A stretch of 64,000 nucleotides of DNA from Aestuariivirga litoralis. GTDB taxonomy: Bacteria; Pseudomonadota; Alphaproteobacteria; Rhizobiales; Aestuariivirgaceae. Position numbers and translations under genes: made by a program. Shown in pieces: positions 41,731-50,065 of this stretch; the first letter of the stretch is position 1, and every line of letters begins with the position of its first letter. The stretch spans positions 152,431 through 216,430 of the forward strand of contig NZ_QKVK01000008.1 in the NCBI RefSeq assembly GCF_003234965.1. Reading direction: 5' to 3'. The notes under the pieces are model-generated. The model was given only the letters and a program-made list of their open reading frames with translations, had not been told where the DNA came from and searched no databases.

Positions 41731-43071
41731 ATGTTTGTTCACCGCTATTCCGAAGCTGAACTGGCAGATCGACAGTTCCGAAAGACAATTCCCCCCAAGT
41801 GGGAACCCTATTACATCATCCTCTCCTGGGGGAGGGCGATTGGCTACCGACGCACCCCGAAGTGTGCCGGTCGTTGGGTCGCCAGAATAAGAGTTGCCGC
41901 ACCGACTGGGTGTCCTTACCGGGAGGCCAGCATGGGCGTCGCGGATGACGGACGCGCTGCAACCGGAAAGAAGATTCTCTCCTTTGAGCAAGCAAAGGCA
42001 AAGGCCCTGCAGTGGTTCGACTCGCCAGAGCTCATCCCGATCCGCGTGCCGGCGCGACCGTTCGGCTGGCAATCTGAACTCTCCGTGTGCCCCGTTGGCG
42101 ACCGCTACACGGTGGCTCACGCCATGCGGGACTTCTGTGAGTGGAAGAAGGAGTTCCGGGCCCGGCAGAACTTCCACGCCTCGGTCTCACGGGCAAATGT
42201 CTACACCATACCCCTGCTGGGCGGCATACCCTGTGACGAGCTGACGCCGCAGCAGTGCCGGTCTCTCCTTCTCTATATCGAGTCGTCGGTTCTCCATCGT
42301 GCGGGTGGGACGAGGTTGACCCAGGTAGACCCCCGGACGCTCGATCCTGAGGTGCGGAGGAAACGCAGGGTCACCGCCAACCAGACCTTCACCGACCTGC
42401 GTGCGGCGCTGAACTTCGCATTTGGCGAGGGCAAGATAGCGAGCAACATGGCCTGGCGACATGTGAAACTGTTCAGGTCCGTCAACCGCATCAGAACTGA
42501 CATTCTGACGTGGGAGCAGGCCCGGAAAATGGTACAACTTGCCAACCCGGAGCTGCAGCGTCTCATCCTCGGCGCCCTTTATACCGGCTGCCGTATCACG
42601 GAGTTGTTCCAGATGAGGGTCGGCGACATCAACGGCAGCCGGGCGGCGATCTACATTACTCCAGTCAAATGCTATCGAGGTCGAACGATTGCCCTTCCCG
42701 ACGAGGGTTACGAGTTCTTCAAGGCCCTGGCTTACGGGCATGATAACGACAGTCCACTCATCCGGCGTAACAAGGGGTGGCCGTGGACGGTCGGCTACGT
42801 CCGGTCCCACTTCCACAAGCTCTGTGCGCAGATGGGTCTGCCAAGAACATTCGTGTTTCACTCGCTGCGTCACACCTACGCGTCACTCTTGCTCAAGGCT
42901 GGTACACCACCAATCGTCGTGGCGCGGCAGTTGGGCCACCTCAACATGGCCACGACGTTGCGCACCTACGCCCATGTTACGGACGACTTCATGGATGTCG
43001 AGTTCAGGAGCAGGTTCAAACCGGGGTTCCTGACGGCACCAGACCTGTTTGCCGACGCCGTCCAGGAGTAA
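41731..43071 (+). CDS. Tyrosine recombinase (phage integrase family)
   Basis: A 446-residue integrase from the ATG at 41731, preceded by GGAGAG seven bases upstream; a GTG at 41623 would give a 482-residue form. The catalytic residues are visible: R in ALYTGCRITELFQMRVGD, HSLRHTYASLL (His-x-x-Arg), then QLGHLNMATTLRTYAHV with the second His and the nucleophilic Tyr. The N-terminal half should be the arm- and core-binding part. It is divergent from the DUF2924/serine recombinase unit and convergent with the terminase, so it probably belongs to the phage remnant. No flanking tRNA was seen. Confidence 0.9.
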   Translation: MFVHRYSEAELADRQFRKTIPPKWEPYYIILSWGRAIGYRRTPKCAGRWVARIRVAAPTGCPYREASMGVADDGRAATGKKILSFEQAKAKALQWFDSPELIPIRVPARPFGWQSELSVCPVGDRYTVAHAMRDFCEWKKEFRARQNFHASVSRANVYTIPLLGGIPCDELTPQQCRSLLLYIESSVLHRAGGTRLTQVDPRTLDPEVRRKRRVTANQTFTDLRAALNFAFGEGKIASNMAWRHVKLFRSVNRIRTDILTWEQARKMVQLANPELQRLILGALYTGCRITELFQMRVGDINGSRAAIYITPVKCYRGRTIALPDEGYEFFKALAYGHDNDSPLIRRNKGWPWTVGYVRSHFHKLCAQMGLPRTFVFHSLRHTYASLLLKAGTPPIVVARQLGHLNMATTLRTYAHVTDDFMDVEFRSRFKPGFLTAPDLFADAVQE

Positions 43072-43074
43072 TCA

Positions 43075-44520
43075 TCACAAGAGCCAGGGATCCTCCTTCT
43101 CCAGTGACCAGATCTCCGGAAGAAGGGTGGGGCGGCGGTGCCTCTCCTCGGCCCAGTTCAGGAACTGGCTGGTGCTGTCGACCTGGTCGTCGTGGCGGGT
43201 GCCCGGAAAGCCGGTGAGCTCGGCGAGATAGGCAACCCGCCAGGTAGCTGTCTCCGGCAGGTAGACGCGGCCGGCCTCAATGATGGGTGTTGCCGCATGA
43301 AGTCTTGCCTCCTTGTCGTGTCTTGGTCGTATGAGCTCGGCGGTAAAGCCCCGTTCGCGCTGGAGCTCCTGGTACAGCGCAGTACCGTTCGCCGCGTCTT
43401 CGACCAGGACATGGGTGGGCGGTTGAAGTCGTATCAGCTCCCGGGCGAGCCGCAACAGGTCGGGGAAGGCGAGGCGGACGCGCCGGCAGTCGAGAAGATA
43501 ATAGTCGCCCCTGTGTGTCATGCCCCACACCGTGCAGACGGTGTAGTCGCCAGCCAGCGACGGCCTGGTCGCCACGTCGTAGCTGTGGACGACGTAGCGG
43601 AGGTCGCTCCGCTGGGGAGCCGTGGCGTAGGACTGGAACCACTCGGTCTTGACGATGTTGCCACCCTCAGGGACGGGCCGCTGCAGGTACTGGGCCGAAA
43701 AGGCCGCCTCTCCCATGCTGGCGAGAAGGTCGAGCTGGATGGTCGCCGGCAGGCGGGTCGGCATCAGGTCGGCACCGGCTGGCCACAGGTGGGTGCCCCC
43801 GGTGAGCAACGGGAACCTGCGGTCCCCATCGATATTGCGGGCGGGCAGCGACAATTCCCGCCAGCCGCCTTTCTCGAGAAGGTGCCCAGTGAGGTCACCC
43901 TCGTGCAGGCGCTGCATGACGACAATGACCGCTCCTGTCCCGCGGTTGTCGAGACGACTGAGGAGGGCGGTGTCGAACCAGTGATTGACCTTCTCGCGCT
44001 CGGACGCCGAGTAGGCGTTGACCGCGTTGAGTGGGTCATCAACCACGATAACGTCGGCGCCGCGCCCCGTCAGCGTGCCGCCGACAGTGGTCGCGAGCCT
44101 GTACCCCCCAGCCTTGGTGCGGACCTCGGTTTCGGTGTTCTTTGCCGGGTCGAGCCTGAAGTCCGGGAAGATCTCGTTGAAGAGCGGATGGCTGACCAGC
44201 CGCCGGAAATCGCCCGCCAGCGCCCGCGCCAGCCCGTCATTGTAGCTCGCGCAGATGATGCGGGCGCTCGGATTGTGGCCAAGCCACCAGGCGAGGAAGG
44301 CAACCGAGACGATCGTCGACTTCATCGAGCGGGGTGGCATGTTGACGATGAGCCGCAGGGTCTCGGCTTCCGTGACACGCCGCAGCTCCGCACCCAGTGC
44401 GTCGATCACCCAGTTGACCTCCAGTTCTGCGCCCTGGCGGAGGATTGGGACGGCATAGGCGAGGAACACCAGGAAGTCGTCGCGGAGGGCAGCGAGGAGC
44501 AGGGCACGGCTAGACGTCAT
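43075..44520 (-). CDS. Phage terminase large subunit
   Basis: A 481-residue packaging ATPase-nuclease. The ATPase part has a phage-type Walker A, MPPRSMKSTI (PPRSMKST at 62-69), Walker B ADVIVVDDPL at 155-164 and a coupling-like VVMQRLHEGD. The C-terminal nuclease part (about 320-470) has acidic residues in HSYDVATRPSLAGDYT, HVLVEDAANG and HDDQVDSTS, consistent with an RNase H fold. Terminase cuts and packages phage DNA into capsids. Its start overlaps the DUF5681 gene by eleven bases. No portal, capsid or tail gene follows, so this is a remnant or satellite. Confidence 0.88.
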   Translation of the reverse strand: MTSSRALLLAALRDDFLVFLAYAVPILRQGAELEVNWVIDALGAELRRVTEAETLRLIVNMPPRSMKSTIVSVAFLAWWLGHNPSARIICASYNDGLARALAGDFRRLVSHPLFNEIFPDFRLDPAKNTETEVRTKAGGYRLATTVGGTLTGRGADVIVVDDPLNAVNAYSASEREKVNHWFDTALLSRLDNRGTGAVIVVMQRLHEGDLTGHLLEKGGWRELSLPARNIDGDRRFPLLTGGTHLWPAGADLMPTRLPATIQLDLLASMGEAAFSAQYLQRPVPEGGNIVKTEWFQSYATAPQRSDLRYVVHSYDVATRPSLAGDYTVCTVWGMTHRGDYYLLDCRRVRLAFPDLLRLARELIRLQPPTHVLVEDAANGTALYQELQRERGFTAELIRPRHDKEARLHAATPIIEAGRVYLPETATWRVAYLAELTGFPGTRHDDQVDSTSQFLNWAEERHRRPTLLPEIWSLEKEDPWLL

Positions 44521-44917
44521 CGCCGGCCTCCGAGGGCTTGTTCTTCAGGTAAGCCAGGTGCGCTTCGAGGATCTTGCGCTCGTCGGGCGAGAGATCGGTG
44601 CGCCCCATGTGCTTCTCGACATCAGCCTGGAGACCCTCATCCAGCGCCAGGATTTCCCGGAAGGCCTTGGAGTCGCCTTTCCGTGCCTTGTTGATCTGGG
44701 CCAGCACAATGATCTCGCGGTTACTGAGGCTGCGCATCTTGCCGTCGGCCGTGACGCGCTGCTTGCGGTCCAGCTCCTCGCGCGCAAAATCTTTCAGATT
44801 GCGGCTCCCCTTGCGCCGGCCCTTCGGATTGCCGGACGTCCCGGGCTGGAATTGGTTGGCCTTGGGTGGCTTGCCGTAGCCGACCTCGTAGTTGCACTTG
44901 TCAGAATCGTCAGCCAT
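44510..44917 (-). CDS. DUF5681-like phage protein, probable terminase partner
   Basis: A 135-residue basic protein beginning MADDSDKCNYEVGYGKPP, with FQPGTSGNPKGRRKGSRN near 23-40, the hallmark of DUF5681. Proteins of this family lie just upstream of large terminases and are likely DNA-binding small terminase subunits. The C-terminal half is helical and charged (ILALDEGLQADVEKHMGRTDLSP). Overlap with the terminase gene and a gap of 81 bases to the methyltransferase gene place it in a three-gene phage unit. Confidence 0.75.
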   Translation of the reverse strand: MADDSDKCNYEVGYGKPPKANQFQPGTSGNPKGRRKGSRNLKDFAREELDRKQRVTADGKMRSLSNREIIVLAQINKARKGDSKAFREILALDEGLQADVEKHMGRTDLSPDERKILEAHLAYLKNKPSEAGDDV

Positions 44918-44998
44918 GGGAGTTTCTCCTGTTCTAGCGTTTGGAGCGGCCCGGGCTGGCTGCCCCCGGGCTGTGTTTGTGGTGACCGGAATCTGCGA

Positions 44999-46348
44999 TC
45001 AGTCGGTCCCAGGTGCCTCGGTGTTGTGGGACAGACGCTCATTCGCCACCTCCGCGAAGGTCTGGCCGGTCGCTTCTAGGATCGCGTCGTCCTTGGCGAA
45101 AGCCTCCCAGCGGCGGATGCAGCGGTCGCAGTAAATGGGATCGAGCTCCAACAGGTAGCCCCGACGGCCCGTCTTGTGGGCCGCGATCAGGGTTGAGCCA
45201 GAGCCGCCGAACACGTCGAGGACGATCGACCCGCGGGTCGAGACGTCCTTCACGGCATCGGCCAGGAGCGCCACCGGCTTTACCGTAGGGTGAAGACCAA
45301 TCTCCTCGTTCCGCTTGCCTCCGAAGCTGTTCATGCCCTTGTAGGTCCAGACATTCGTCCGATAGCGGCCATGCTGGCCCAGCTCGAAGCTGTTCACATG
45401 TGGGGCGGTGCCGTTCTTGAAGGCGAAGATGAGCTCATGACGAGAGCGGTAGAAGGAGCCCATGCCGCCGTTGTCCTTGACCCACACGATGAGATTCTTG
45501 AGCTCGGAATAGACAGCGGCGCCGGCCTCCTGGACCTCGGACATGTGGCGCCAGTCCATGAACACCATGTGGATCGAACCGTCCGCGCTGTTGGCGGCGA
45601 GGTTCCGGAAGGCGGCCTCGAGGAATACCCTGAACTCGTCGGCCGTCATCTCGCCCGAGGCGGCTGCAAACTCGCGGTGGCGGACCTTGCCCAACCCCGA
45701 CACGTGATCGGCAATGGGCACGTTGTAGGGTGGGTCTGTAATCACGAATTGGGCCTTTTCCCCGTTCATCAGGTTGCCGCAGTCCTCGGGCGAGAGGGCG
45801 CTGCCACAGAGAAGGCGGTGCGGTCCCATGCGCCACAGGTCACCCGGACGGGTTACCGCCAGGTGAGCGATTTCAGGCAATCGGTCGTCCTTCGGATTCC
45901 CAGCTTCTTCGACCGTGATGCCGTCAATGAGCGAATCAATCTCGGCGACCGAGAAGCCGGTGACGCCAATCTCGAAATCCTTGTCGAGGTCAATCAGGTC
46001 CTTCAGCTCGAGCGCAAGAATATCCTCGTCCCAGCCCGCATTCTGGCAGAGCTTGTTGTCGGCGAGAATGAAGGCCTTCTTCTGCGCCTTGCTCATGTGC
46101 GAAAGGCGCATACAGGGAACGGTGTCGAGCCCCATCGTCTTCGCGGCGGCGAGCCGGGCGTGGCCAGCGAGCACCGTGTTCTCCTCATCCACCAGGATCG
46201 GCACGTTGAACCCGAAAGTTCGGATCGACGCCGCGACCTGGCCGATCTGCTTCTTCGAGTGCGTGCGGGCATTCTTGGAGTAGGGCTTCAATGCGGCGAG
46301 CGGAAGGTAGCACACATCCAGCCCCGCATTGTTCGTCGTCTGCGTCAT
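44999..46348 (-). CDS. ParB-like nuclease domain fused to DNA methyltransferase
   Basis: A 449-residue fusion. Residues about 14-125 are a ParB/sulfiredoxin-like domain (LPLAALKPYSKNARTH, then VLAGHARLAAAK). From about 165 a DNA methyltransferase follows: TDPPYNV with DPPY at 205-208 as catalytic motif, an internal target-recognition stretch, HPTVKPVALL, and DVFGGSGSTL near 391-400 as the SAM motif, so the beta-class order is present. DPPY indicates N6-adenine or N4-cytosine methylation. This architecture is common in phages and prophages, where it protects phage DNA. No matching restriction nuclease is adjacent. It heads the DUF5681-terminase unit. Confidence 0.88.
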   Translation of the reverse strand: MTQTTNNAGLDVCYLPLAALKPYSKNARTHSKKQIGQVAASIRTFGFNVPILVDEENTVLAGHARLAAAKTMGLDTVPCMRLSHMSKAQKKAFILADNKLCQNAGWDEDILALELKDLIDLDKDFEIGVTGFSVAEIDSLIDGITVEEAGNPKDDRLPEIAHLAVTRPGDLWRMGPHRLLCGSALSPEDCGNLMNGEKAQFVITDPPYNVPIADHVSGLGKVRHREFAAASGEMTADEFRVFLEAAFRNLAANSADGSIHMVFMDWRHMSEVQEAGAAVYSELKNLIVWVKDNGGMGSFYRSRHELIFAFKNGTAPHVNSFELGQHGRYRTNVWTYKGMNSFGGKRNEEIGLHPTVKPVALLADAVKDVSTRGSIVLDVFGGSGSTLIAAHKTGRRGYLLELDPIYCDRCIRRWEAFAKDDAILEATGQTFAEVANERLSHNTEAPGTD

Positions 46349-46854
46349 TCTCTCTCCTCGTCACTCCCCCCGCGACTTTGAGAGGCAGTGATCACCTTGG
46401 ATCTGTCAGGCCGGGCAAGCCGCCCCCACTTCCGGAAATGACCCTCGTCACTCCCGGATTGAGGCAATGCGACTTCCTGATGCCTTGCGTTCATTGTGAG
46501 GGAAGAACTGCGATATTCAAGAGTGGCAAACCCACCAGCTGATTTTCGGGTAACCGGACAGAATCTTGAGATGCCGCATGCCACTCATTGCGACAACCAG
46601 ACCAATTCTGTTGGAAGACAGTGGGAATGCCACTCGTCATCTCCCGGAGGAACCCCTATAGGCAGTTCACCAAAGAGCCATTCTTGATCGCTCCTCGACG
46701 CAGGAGTCGTGTCCTCAGGTTCAGCGCAAGTTCGGAGGACTCGGGGCTGCCTCACACCCGATTTCTTGACCGAGATGCCACACATGAGCCTCTTGTCTCA
46801 CGACTGAATTGCTACGAGATGTCAGTCTGGTTAGCATCCACCCCTGAGATAACA
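46349..46854. other. Gap of about 500 bases with no supported gene
   Basis: No domain or ribosome binding site supports a gene. The + strand frame of the membrane protein is open back to 46588, but its upstream part (for example MRQPDQFCWKTVG) does not look like an exported or membrane N-terminus, so I treat it as unlikely coding. Base composition is mixed. Confidence 0.45.
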
Positions 46855-47406
46855 ATGGCATTGCTTGCTCTGGCCAAGTCTTTCAAAACTGCGGGAATGG
46901 AAGAATCGGTCAATGTGAAGAGCCGCCTGGTCAAATTTGTAGAACTCGTTCGCATCCTCGGGGTCGCACTGGGATTCTATCTGTCCTACGCTGCTCGGGA
47001 CGTTCCAACCTCACCGGCATCGATCAGACTGCTGGCCCTTACTATCGCAATCGCGATGTGTGGGACTTTGTCGCTGGAAGGGATCTTCCTTGCCAAGGCC
47101 GCGGCACGGGAAAAGGGGTACGATCAGGTCAACGATCTGATGGTGGATCCATACCAGCTTCAAAACACTATGTGGTTTGTTGCTGCCTCTGTCACAGGCA
47201 TCGCCTGGACTGCATGGTTTCCCGATGCCACTGAGGCGTTTCTGCTGTATGTAGTGTTGATCTGCTGTTTCTTCGTGCTCTCCGCCATGAATCACGCATG
47301 GCAAGCGATTGGGCATGGAAACAAGACCTGGCAGAACCTCAGCCGACCCTTTCTGTCGCTTGCGATGGTGGTTGGAAGCGTGCCGCTTGTCATACCTTAC
47401 CTCTAG
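46855..47406 (+). CDS. Predicted membrane protein of unknown function
   Basis: About 183 residues from the ATG at 46855, or 195 from 46819. Four hydrophobic segments are visible: about 31-45 (LVRILGVALGFYLSY), 56-76 (LLALTIAIAMCGTLSLEGIFL), 109-145 (FVAASVTGIAW and LYVVLICCFFVLSAM) and 165-183 (FLSLAMVVGSVPLVIPYL). Loops are short and charged (AAAREKGYDQVNDLMVDP). No transporter or enzyme signature is seen. It stands alone between long gaps. Membrane proteins with four helices and no domain are common as effectors in phage-defence islands, but there is no specific sign of that here. Confidence 0.55.
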   Translation: MALLALAKSFKTAGMEESVNVKSRLVKFVELVRILGVALGFYLSYAARDVPTSPASIRLLALTIAIAMCGTLSLEGIFLAKAAAREKGYDQVNDLMVDPYQLQNTMWFVAASVTGIAWTAWFPDATEAFLLYVVLICCFFVLSAMNHAWQAIGHGNKTWQNLSRPFLSLAMVVGSVPLVIPYL

Positions 47407-48283
47407 GTCTTTGTGGTAACCGGTCTGAACTGACAGACATTATTTACCATATTGAGACTTGCGGTTTTGAACACGGTTCGCCCTTTGGACTCCCGGTCCC
47501 TCTGATCGGGTGAGCGTAAAGCGTGATCATAATGTCCGGCATTGGTCCCTTCTATCACGGCGCCCGCCTCCAGGATCGACCTGACCGAACTCATCAGATG
47601 CACAGTTGAGAATCATCTTCCTCGTGAGGACGCACCAAGTCACGACGAAGGCCCACACAAATGGGGCGACTCTGCATTTCGGGATTCTTGAAAGGCGTTC
47701 CTGTCTATCTGATCTGCCATTCAGCCTGCGTCCTAAGTCGAAGTTGGCGGGAGTTGGTCAGAGATGAGAAAATGCGGCCTCAGGGCTCAACAACGATCTT
47801 TTGCAGCGCGCGAAGCTCGGAATGCGATGGCCTCCAGAACAAGCTTAGAAGTTCAACATCGAAGTCCCTCTTCTTGGGTCGTCGAGTCCCTGCTACGCCA
47901 TAGTTAATTCCCTGCTCCCGCATGCAGGGAAGTGCTGCTCCAAATCACTGAAATCGTGGAGTGATTTGTCAGATTTTTTGCTCCCTGCTAATCTGATCTC
48001 GCCCAAATTCCCTGTAAATGAGGCGAAGACGTTCTCGACCAGGACTGCCTCCACAGCCAATCCACCCACGTCGAACCCTGAAAACAACAGCTACCCGAGA
48101 ACCCTCCGCCATTTCCGGGGCTTGGACGGCGGGGCGGGGACGGCAGGGCGGGCGGCAGGCGTGCTGGAGGCAGGCATGCTGGAGGAAGGACCCGGACACC
48201 ATCAATGGAACGAAGCCAACCAGCCTCGGCTGACAAGGCGTGCCAGTGGCGCCAGGGTGATCATGGTCCTCGGCCGCGCTGAC
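47407..48283. other. Non-coding stretch of about 880 bases with two hairpins
   Basis: No open frame here has a recognisable domain. At 47908-47979 two adjacent hairpins and a T-run form a conspicuous structured element. The region looks like a decayed part of the island. A GC-rich segment with repeated GGCAGG-type units lies at about 48125-48190. Confidence 0.5.
47908..47979 (+). terminator. Two tandem hairpins followed by a T-run
   Basis: TTCCCTGC at 47908-47915 pairs with GCAGGGAA at 47924-47931, and CAAATCACT at 47941-47949 pairs with AGTGATTTG at 47960-47968; both stems are perfect. TTTTTT follows at 47974-47979. On the + strand this looks like an intrinsic terminator, but no gene ends nearby, so it could be the 3' end of an unannotated small RNA. 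Confidence 0.4.
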
Positions 48284-48835
48284 CTATGCGTCATCATCCA
48301 AAGAGGGATTTCCAAGAAACAGGCTGAGCTTCTCATGCGTCGAGGTGTGATCCTGAATGGTGAAGCCTGCACACAGGGCCGAAGCAAGCGACGCCACGTT
48401 CTCCCGGGAGATATTTGTCGATATCCCCCGTATTCCGCTGCTGAAATAGCTCTTTGAGGAATGGGTCCTCAGTGATTTCGAGATGCCGCGGTTGCGGAAA
48501 TCGGGATGAACGCCGATGAATGCTTCATGAATGATACCGGAGGCACTCTCGTCCTTCCTGAAATAGAACATCTCAAACGCAATGATGCCCGCTGTCGCAT
48601 TTTCCGCAACCAGGATCAGTTTCCGTCCGGCGACACAAAACAGCAACAGGCGCCAGACGTTCAGCTTTGCACCGCTCCGCAGCAGACCGTGAAGCTTGGA
48701 CAAGCGTCGCAAGTCGGCAGGCCTGAGGCCTCGCAACTCAAGGCCGTCGCGCTCCATTCGCGGTAACGTCTTCAGGAAATGCGAACTTACCAAGTTCCGG
48801 ATCAAGAACCCCGCGCCTTCTATCTCCCATCTCAC
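48284..48835 (-). CDS. GNAT-family N-acetyltransferase
   Basis: About 183 residues if begun at the GTG at 48835; the frame is open to 48988, but the extra residues look like chance coding. The acetyl-CoA fold is visible: strands LILVAENATAGIIAFEMF, then HEAFIGVHPDFRNRGISKSL, whose R-N-R-G-I-S matches the acetyl-CoA pyrophosphate loop. The C-terminus ends NPSLDDDA. GNAT enzymes acetylate amines of small molecules, proteins or, in some toxins, aminoacyl-tRNA; the acceptor cannot be told. It lies alone at the right edge of the accessory region. It has less GC-rich codon use than the genes from 49 kb on. Confidence 0.65.
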   Translation of the reverse strand: MRWEIEGAGFLIRNLVSSHFLKTLPRMERDGLELRGLRPADLRRLSKLHGLLRSGAKLNVWRLLLFCVAGRKLILVAENATAGIIAFEMFYFRKDESASGIIHEAFIGVHPDFRNRGISKSLRTHSSKSYFSSGIRGISTNISRENVASLASALCAGFTIQDHTSTHEKLSLFLGNPSLDDDA

Positions 48836-49006
48836 CCGTTCAAGAAGTGTCTTGGTCCGCAAGTGTGTGATCTCAATCCAAGGTGACGCGCATGACCGAC
48901 ATCCGGCGGATGACCGACGTCTCGATGCGGACGATGCGGCGCTGGTGGTCATTTGGCAAGGTCCCGCCCCACCGCGCCCGCCAGACACCCTTGCGCAGGG
49001 CCCAGA

Positions 49007-50065
49007 TCAGTGCAGGCCCAGTGAATCATTCCACACCCGCAGCAGCCGCTGGCGCTTCTGGCGGTCGCTGACGGCGAGCAGGTCAGGGCCTATGGGGATG
49101 GGCCTGGTGATGCCGGTCTGGCTCTCGGCACGGGCGGCGTCGATGCCATCGGGAAGCGGTGCCCCCTGGGCGAAGAAGAACGACTGGCGCAGCACCACCT
49201 GCTGGCCCCGCAACGACAGCAGGTAGTCCAGGAAGGCCTCTCCTGCCGCGCGGTTGGGCGCTGCCGCGGGCACGAAGGCGGCACGGCTCAGCACCAGGGT
49301 GTAGTCGCGCGGCAGCACGATGCCGATGGGTGCACCAGCCTTCATCCGTGCATAGGCATAGGACCCCAGCAGATTGTAGCCGATGAGGATGCGGCCCTGC
49401 TCGATCTCCTCCAGCAGCTCGCCGGTGCAGCAGAAGAGTTTCACGCGGGCGCGGCCGAAAGCCTCGATGAGGCGGCCGAAGCTGCTTGACTCCTGGGCGT
49501 CGAAGAAGGCGAAGAGATAACCGATGCCGGATTGCGCGATGTCATAGGTGCCGACCTTGCCGTCGAGCCTGGCGCTGTCGCGGCGCAGCAGGTCGGCCAG
49601 TTCGTCACGCGTGTGCGGCACATCCTCCGGCGGCAGGAGGTTCCTGTTGTAGACGATGACGGCGGGCTCGAAGGTGAAGCCGAACACCTCGTCGCGCCAG
49701 CGCGCGTGGGCCGGCAGGCGCTGTGTTTCGCGCGAGTCGTGGGCCCCAGCGCAGCCGTCATTCGCCAGCTTGACCATGTGGTCGACGGAGGATGAGAAGA
49801 CGAGGTCGGGCAGGTCCTTGCCGGTGTCGCAGGCGGCGGTGAGGCGGGCGAAGAGATCGTTGGTCAGCGTATCGACATAGGTGATGGCGACCTGCGGATT
49901 GAGCGACTGGAAATCGCGGATCAGCGGCCCCATCGCCTCGATGTCGCCGGAACCCTCGATGCGCAGCCGCGCGGGATTGTCGAGGATCGAGGGAAATTCG
50001 AAGGTCTCGGCCAGCGCCGCGGGGGCCCCGGCCAGCATGAAGAGGAGTGCGACAAGCCATCTCAT
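49007..50065 (-). CDS. Periplasmic solute-binding protein in the tctDE operon
   Basis: A 352-residue protein with a Sec signal peptide (MRWLVALLFMLAGAPAALAE, cleavage after about residue 19) and the fold of iron/polyamine-type ABC-transporter binding proteins: LRIEGSGDIEAMGPLIRDF, then VFSSSVDHMVKLANDG, FTFEPAVIVYNRNLL and GYNLLGSYAYAR. Its start overlaps the sensor kinase stop by four bases, so it is translated with TctE. No ABC permease is near. Binding proteins encoded next to a TctE-like kinase are thought to serve as periplasmic signal receptors that modulate the kinase. That role is inferred from the operon. Confidence 0.82.
   Translation of the reverse strand: MRWLVALLFMLAGAPAALAETFEFPSILDNPARLRIEGSGDIEAMGPLIRDFQSLNPQVAITYVDTLTNDLFARLTAACDTGKDLPDLVFSSSVDHMVKLANDGCAGAHDSRETQRLPAHARWRDEVFGFTFEPAVIVYNRNLLPPEDVPHTRDELADLLRRDSARLDGKVGTYDIAQSGIGYLFAFFDAQESSSFGRLIEAFGRARVKLFCCTGELLEEIEQGRILIGYNLLGSYAYARMKAGAPIGIVLPRDYTLVLSRAAFVPAAAPNRAAGEAFLDYLLSLRGQQVVLRQSFFFAQGAPLPDGIDAARAESQTGITRPIPIGPDLLAVSDRQKRQRLLRVWNDSLGLH

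Larger units (their letters stand above)
39231..46348. mobile_element. Recombinase block with phage packaging remnant
   Basis: Two unrelated recombinases, a serine type with DUF2924 and a tyrosine type, stand back to back, followed by a phage methyltransferase-DUF5681-terminase group. Portal, capsid, tail and lysis genes are missing. This is either a decayed prophage or a satellite-like element next to the mobility gene of a second island. I could not find flanking direct repeats by eye, so the limits given are those of the genes only. Confidence 0.6.

Noticed and set aside
43138..44694. A 518-codon + strand frame across terminase and DUF5681 genes
   Set aside because: It is the complement of two recognised phage genes and has no domain of its own.
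48883..49071. Small + strand frame MTRMTDIRRMTDVSMRTMRRW at the island edge
   Set aside because: Although it looks like a short MerR/AlpA-type helix, it overlaps the end of the binding-protein gene and has no supported continuation.
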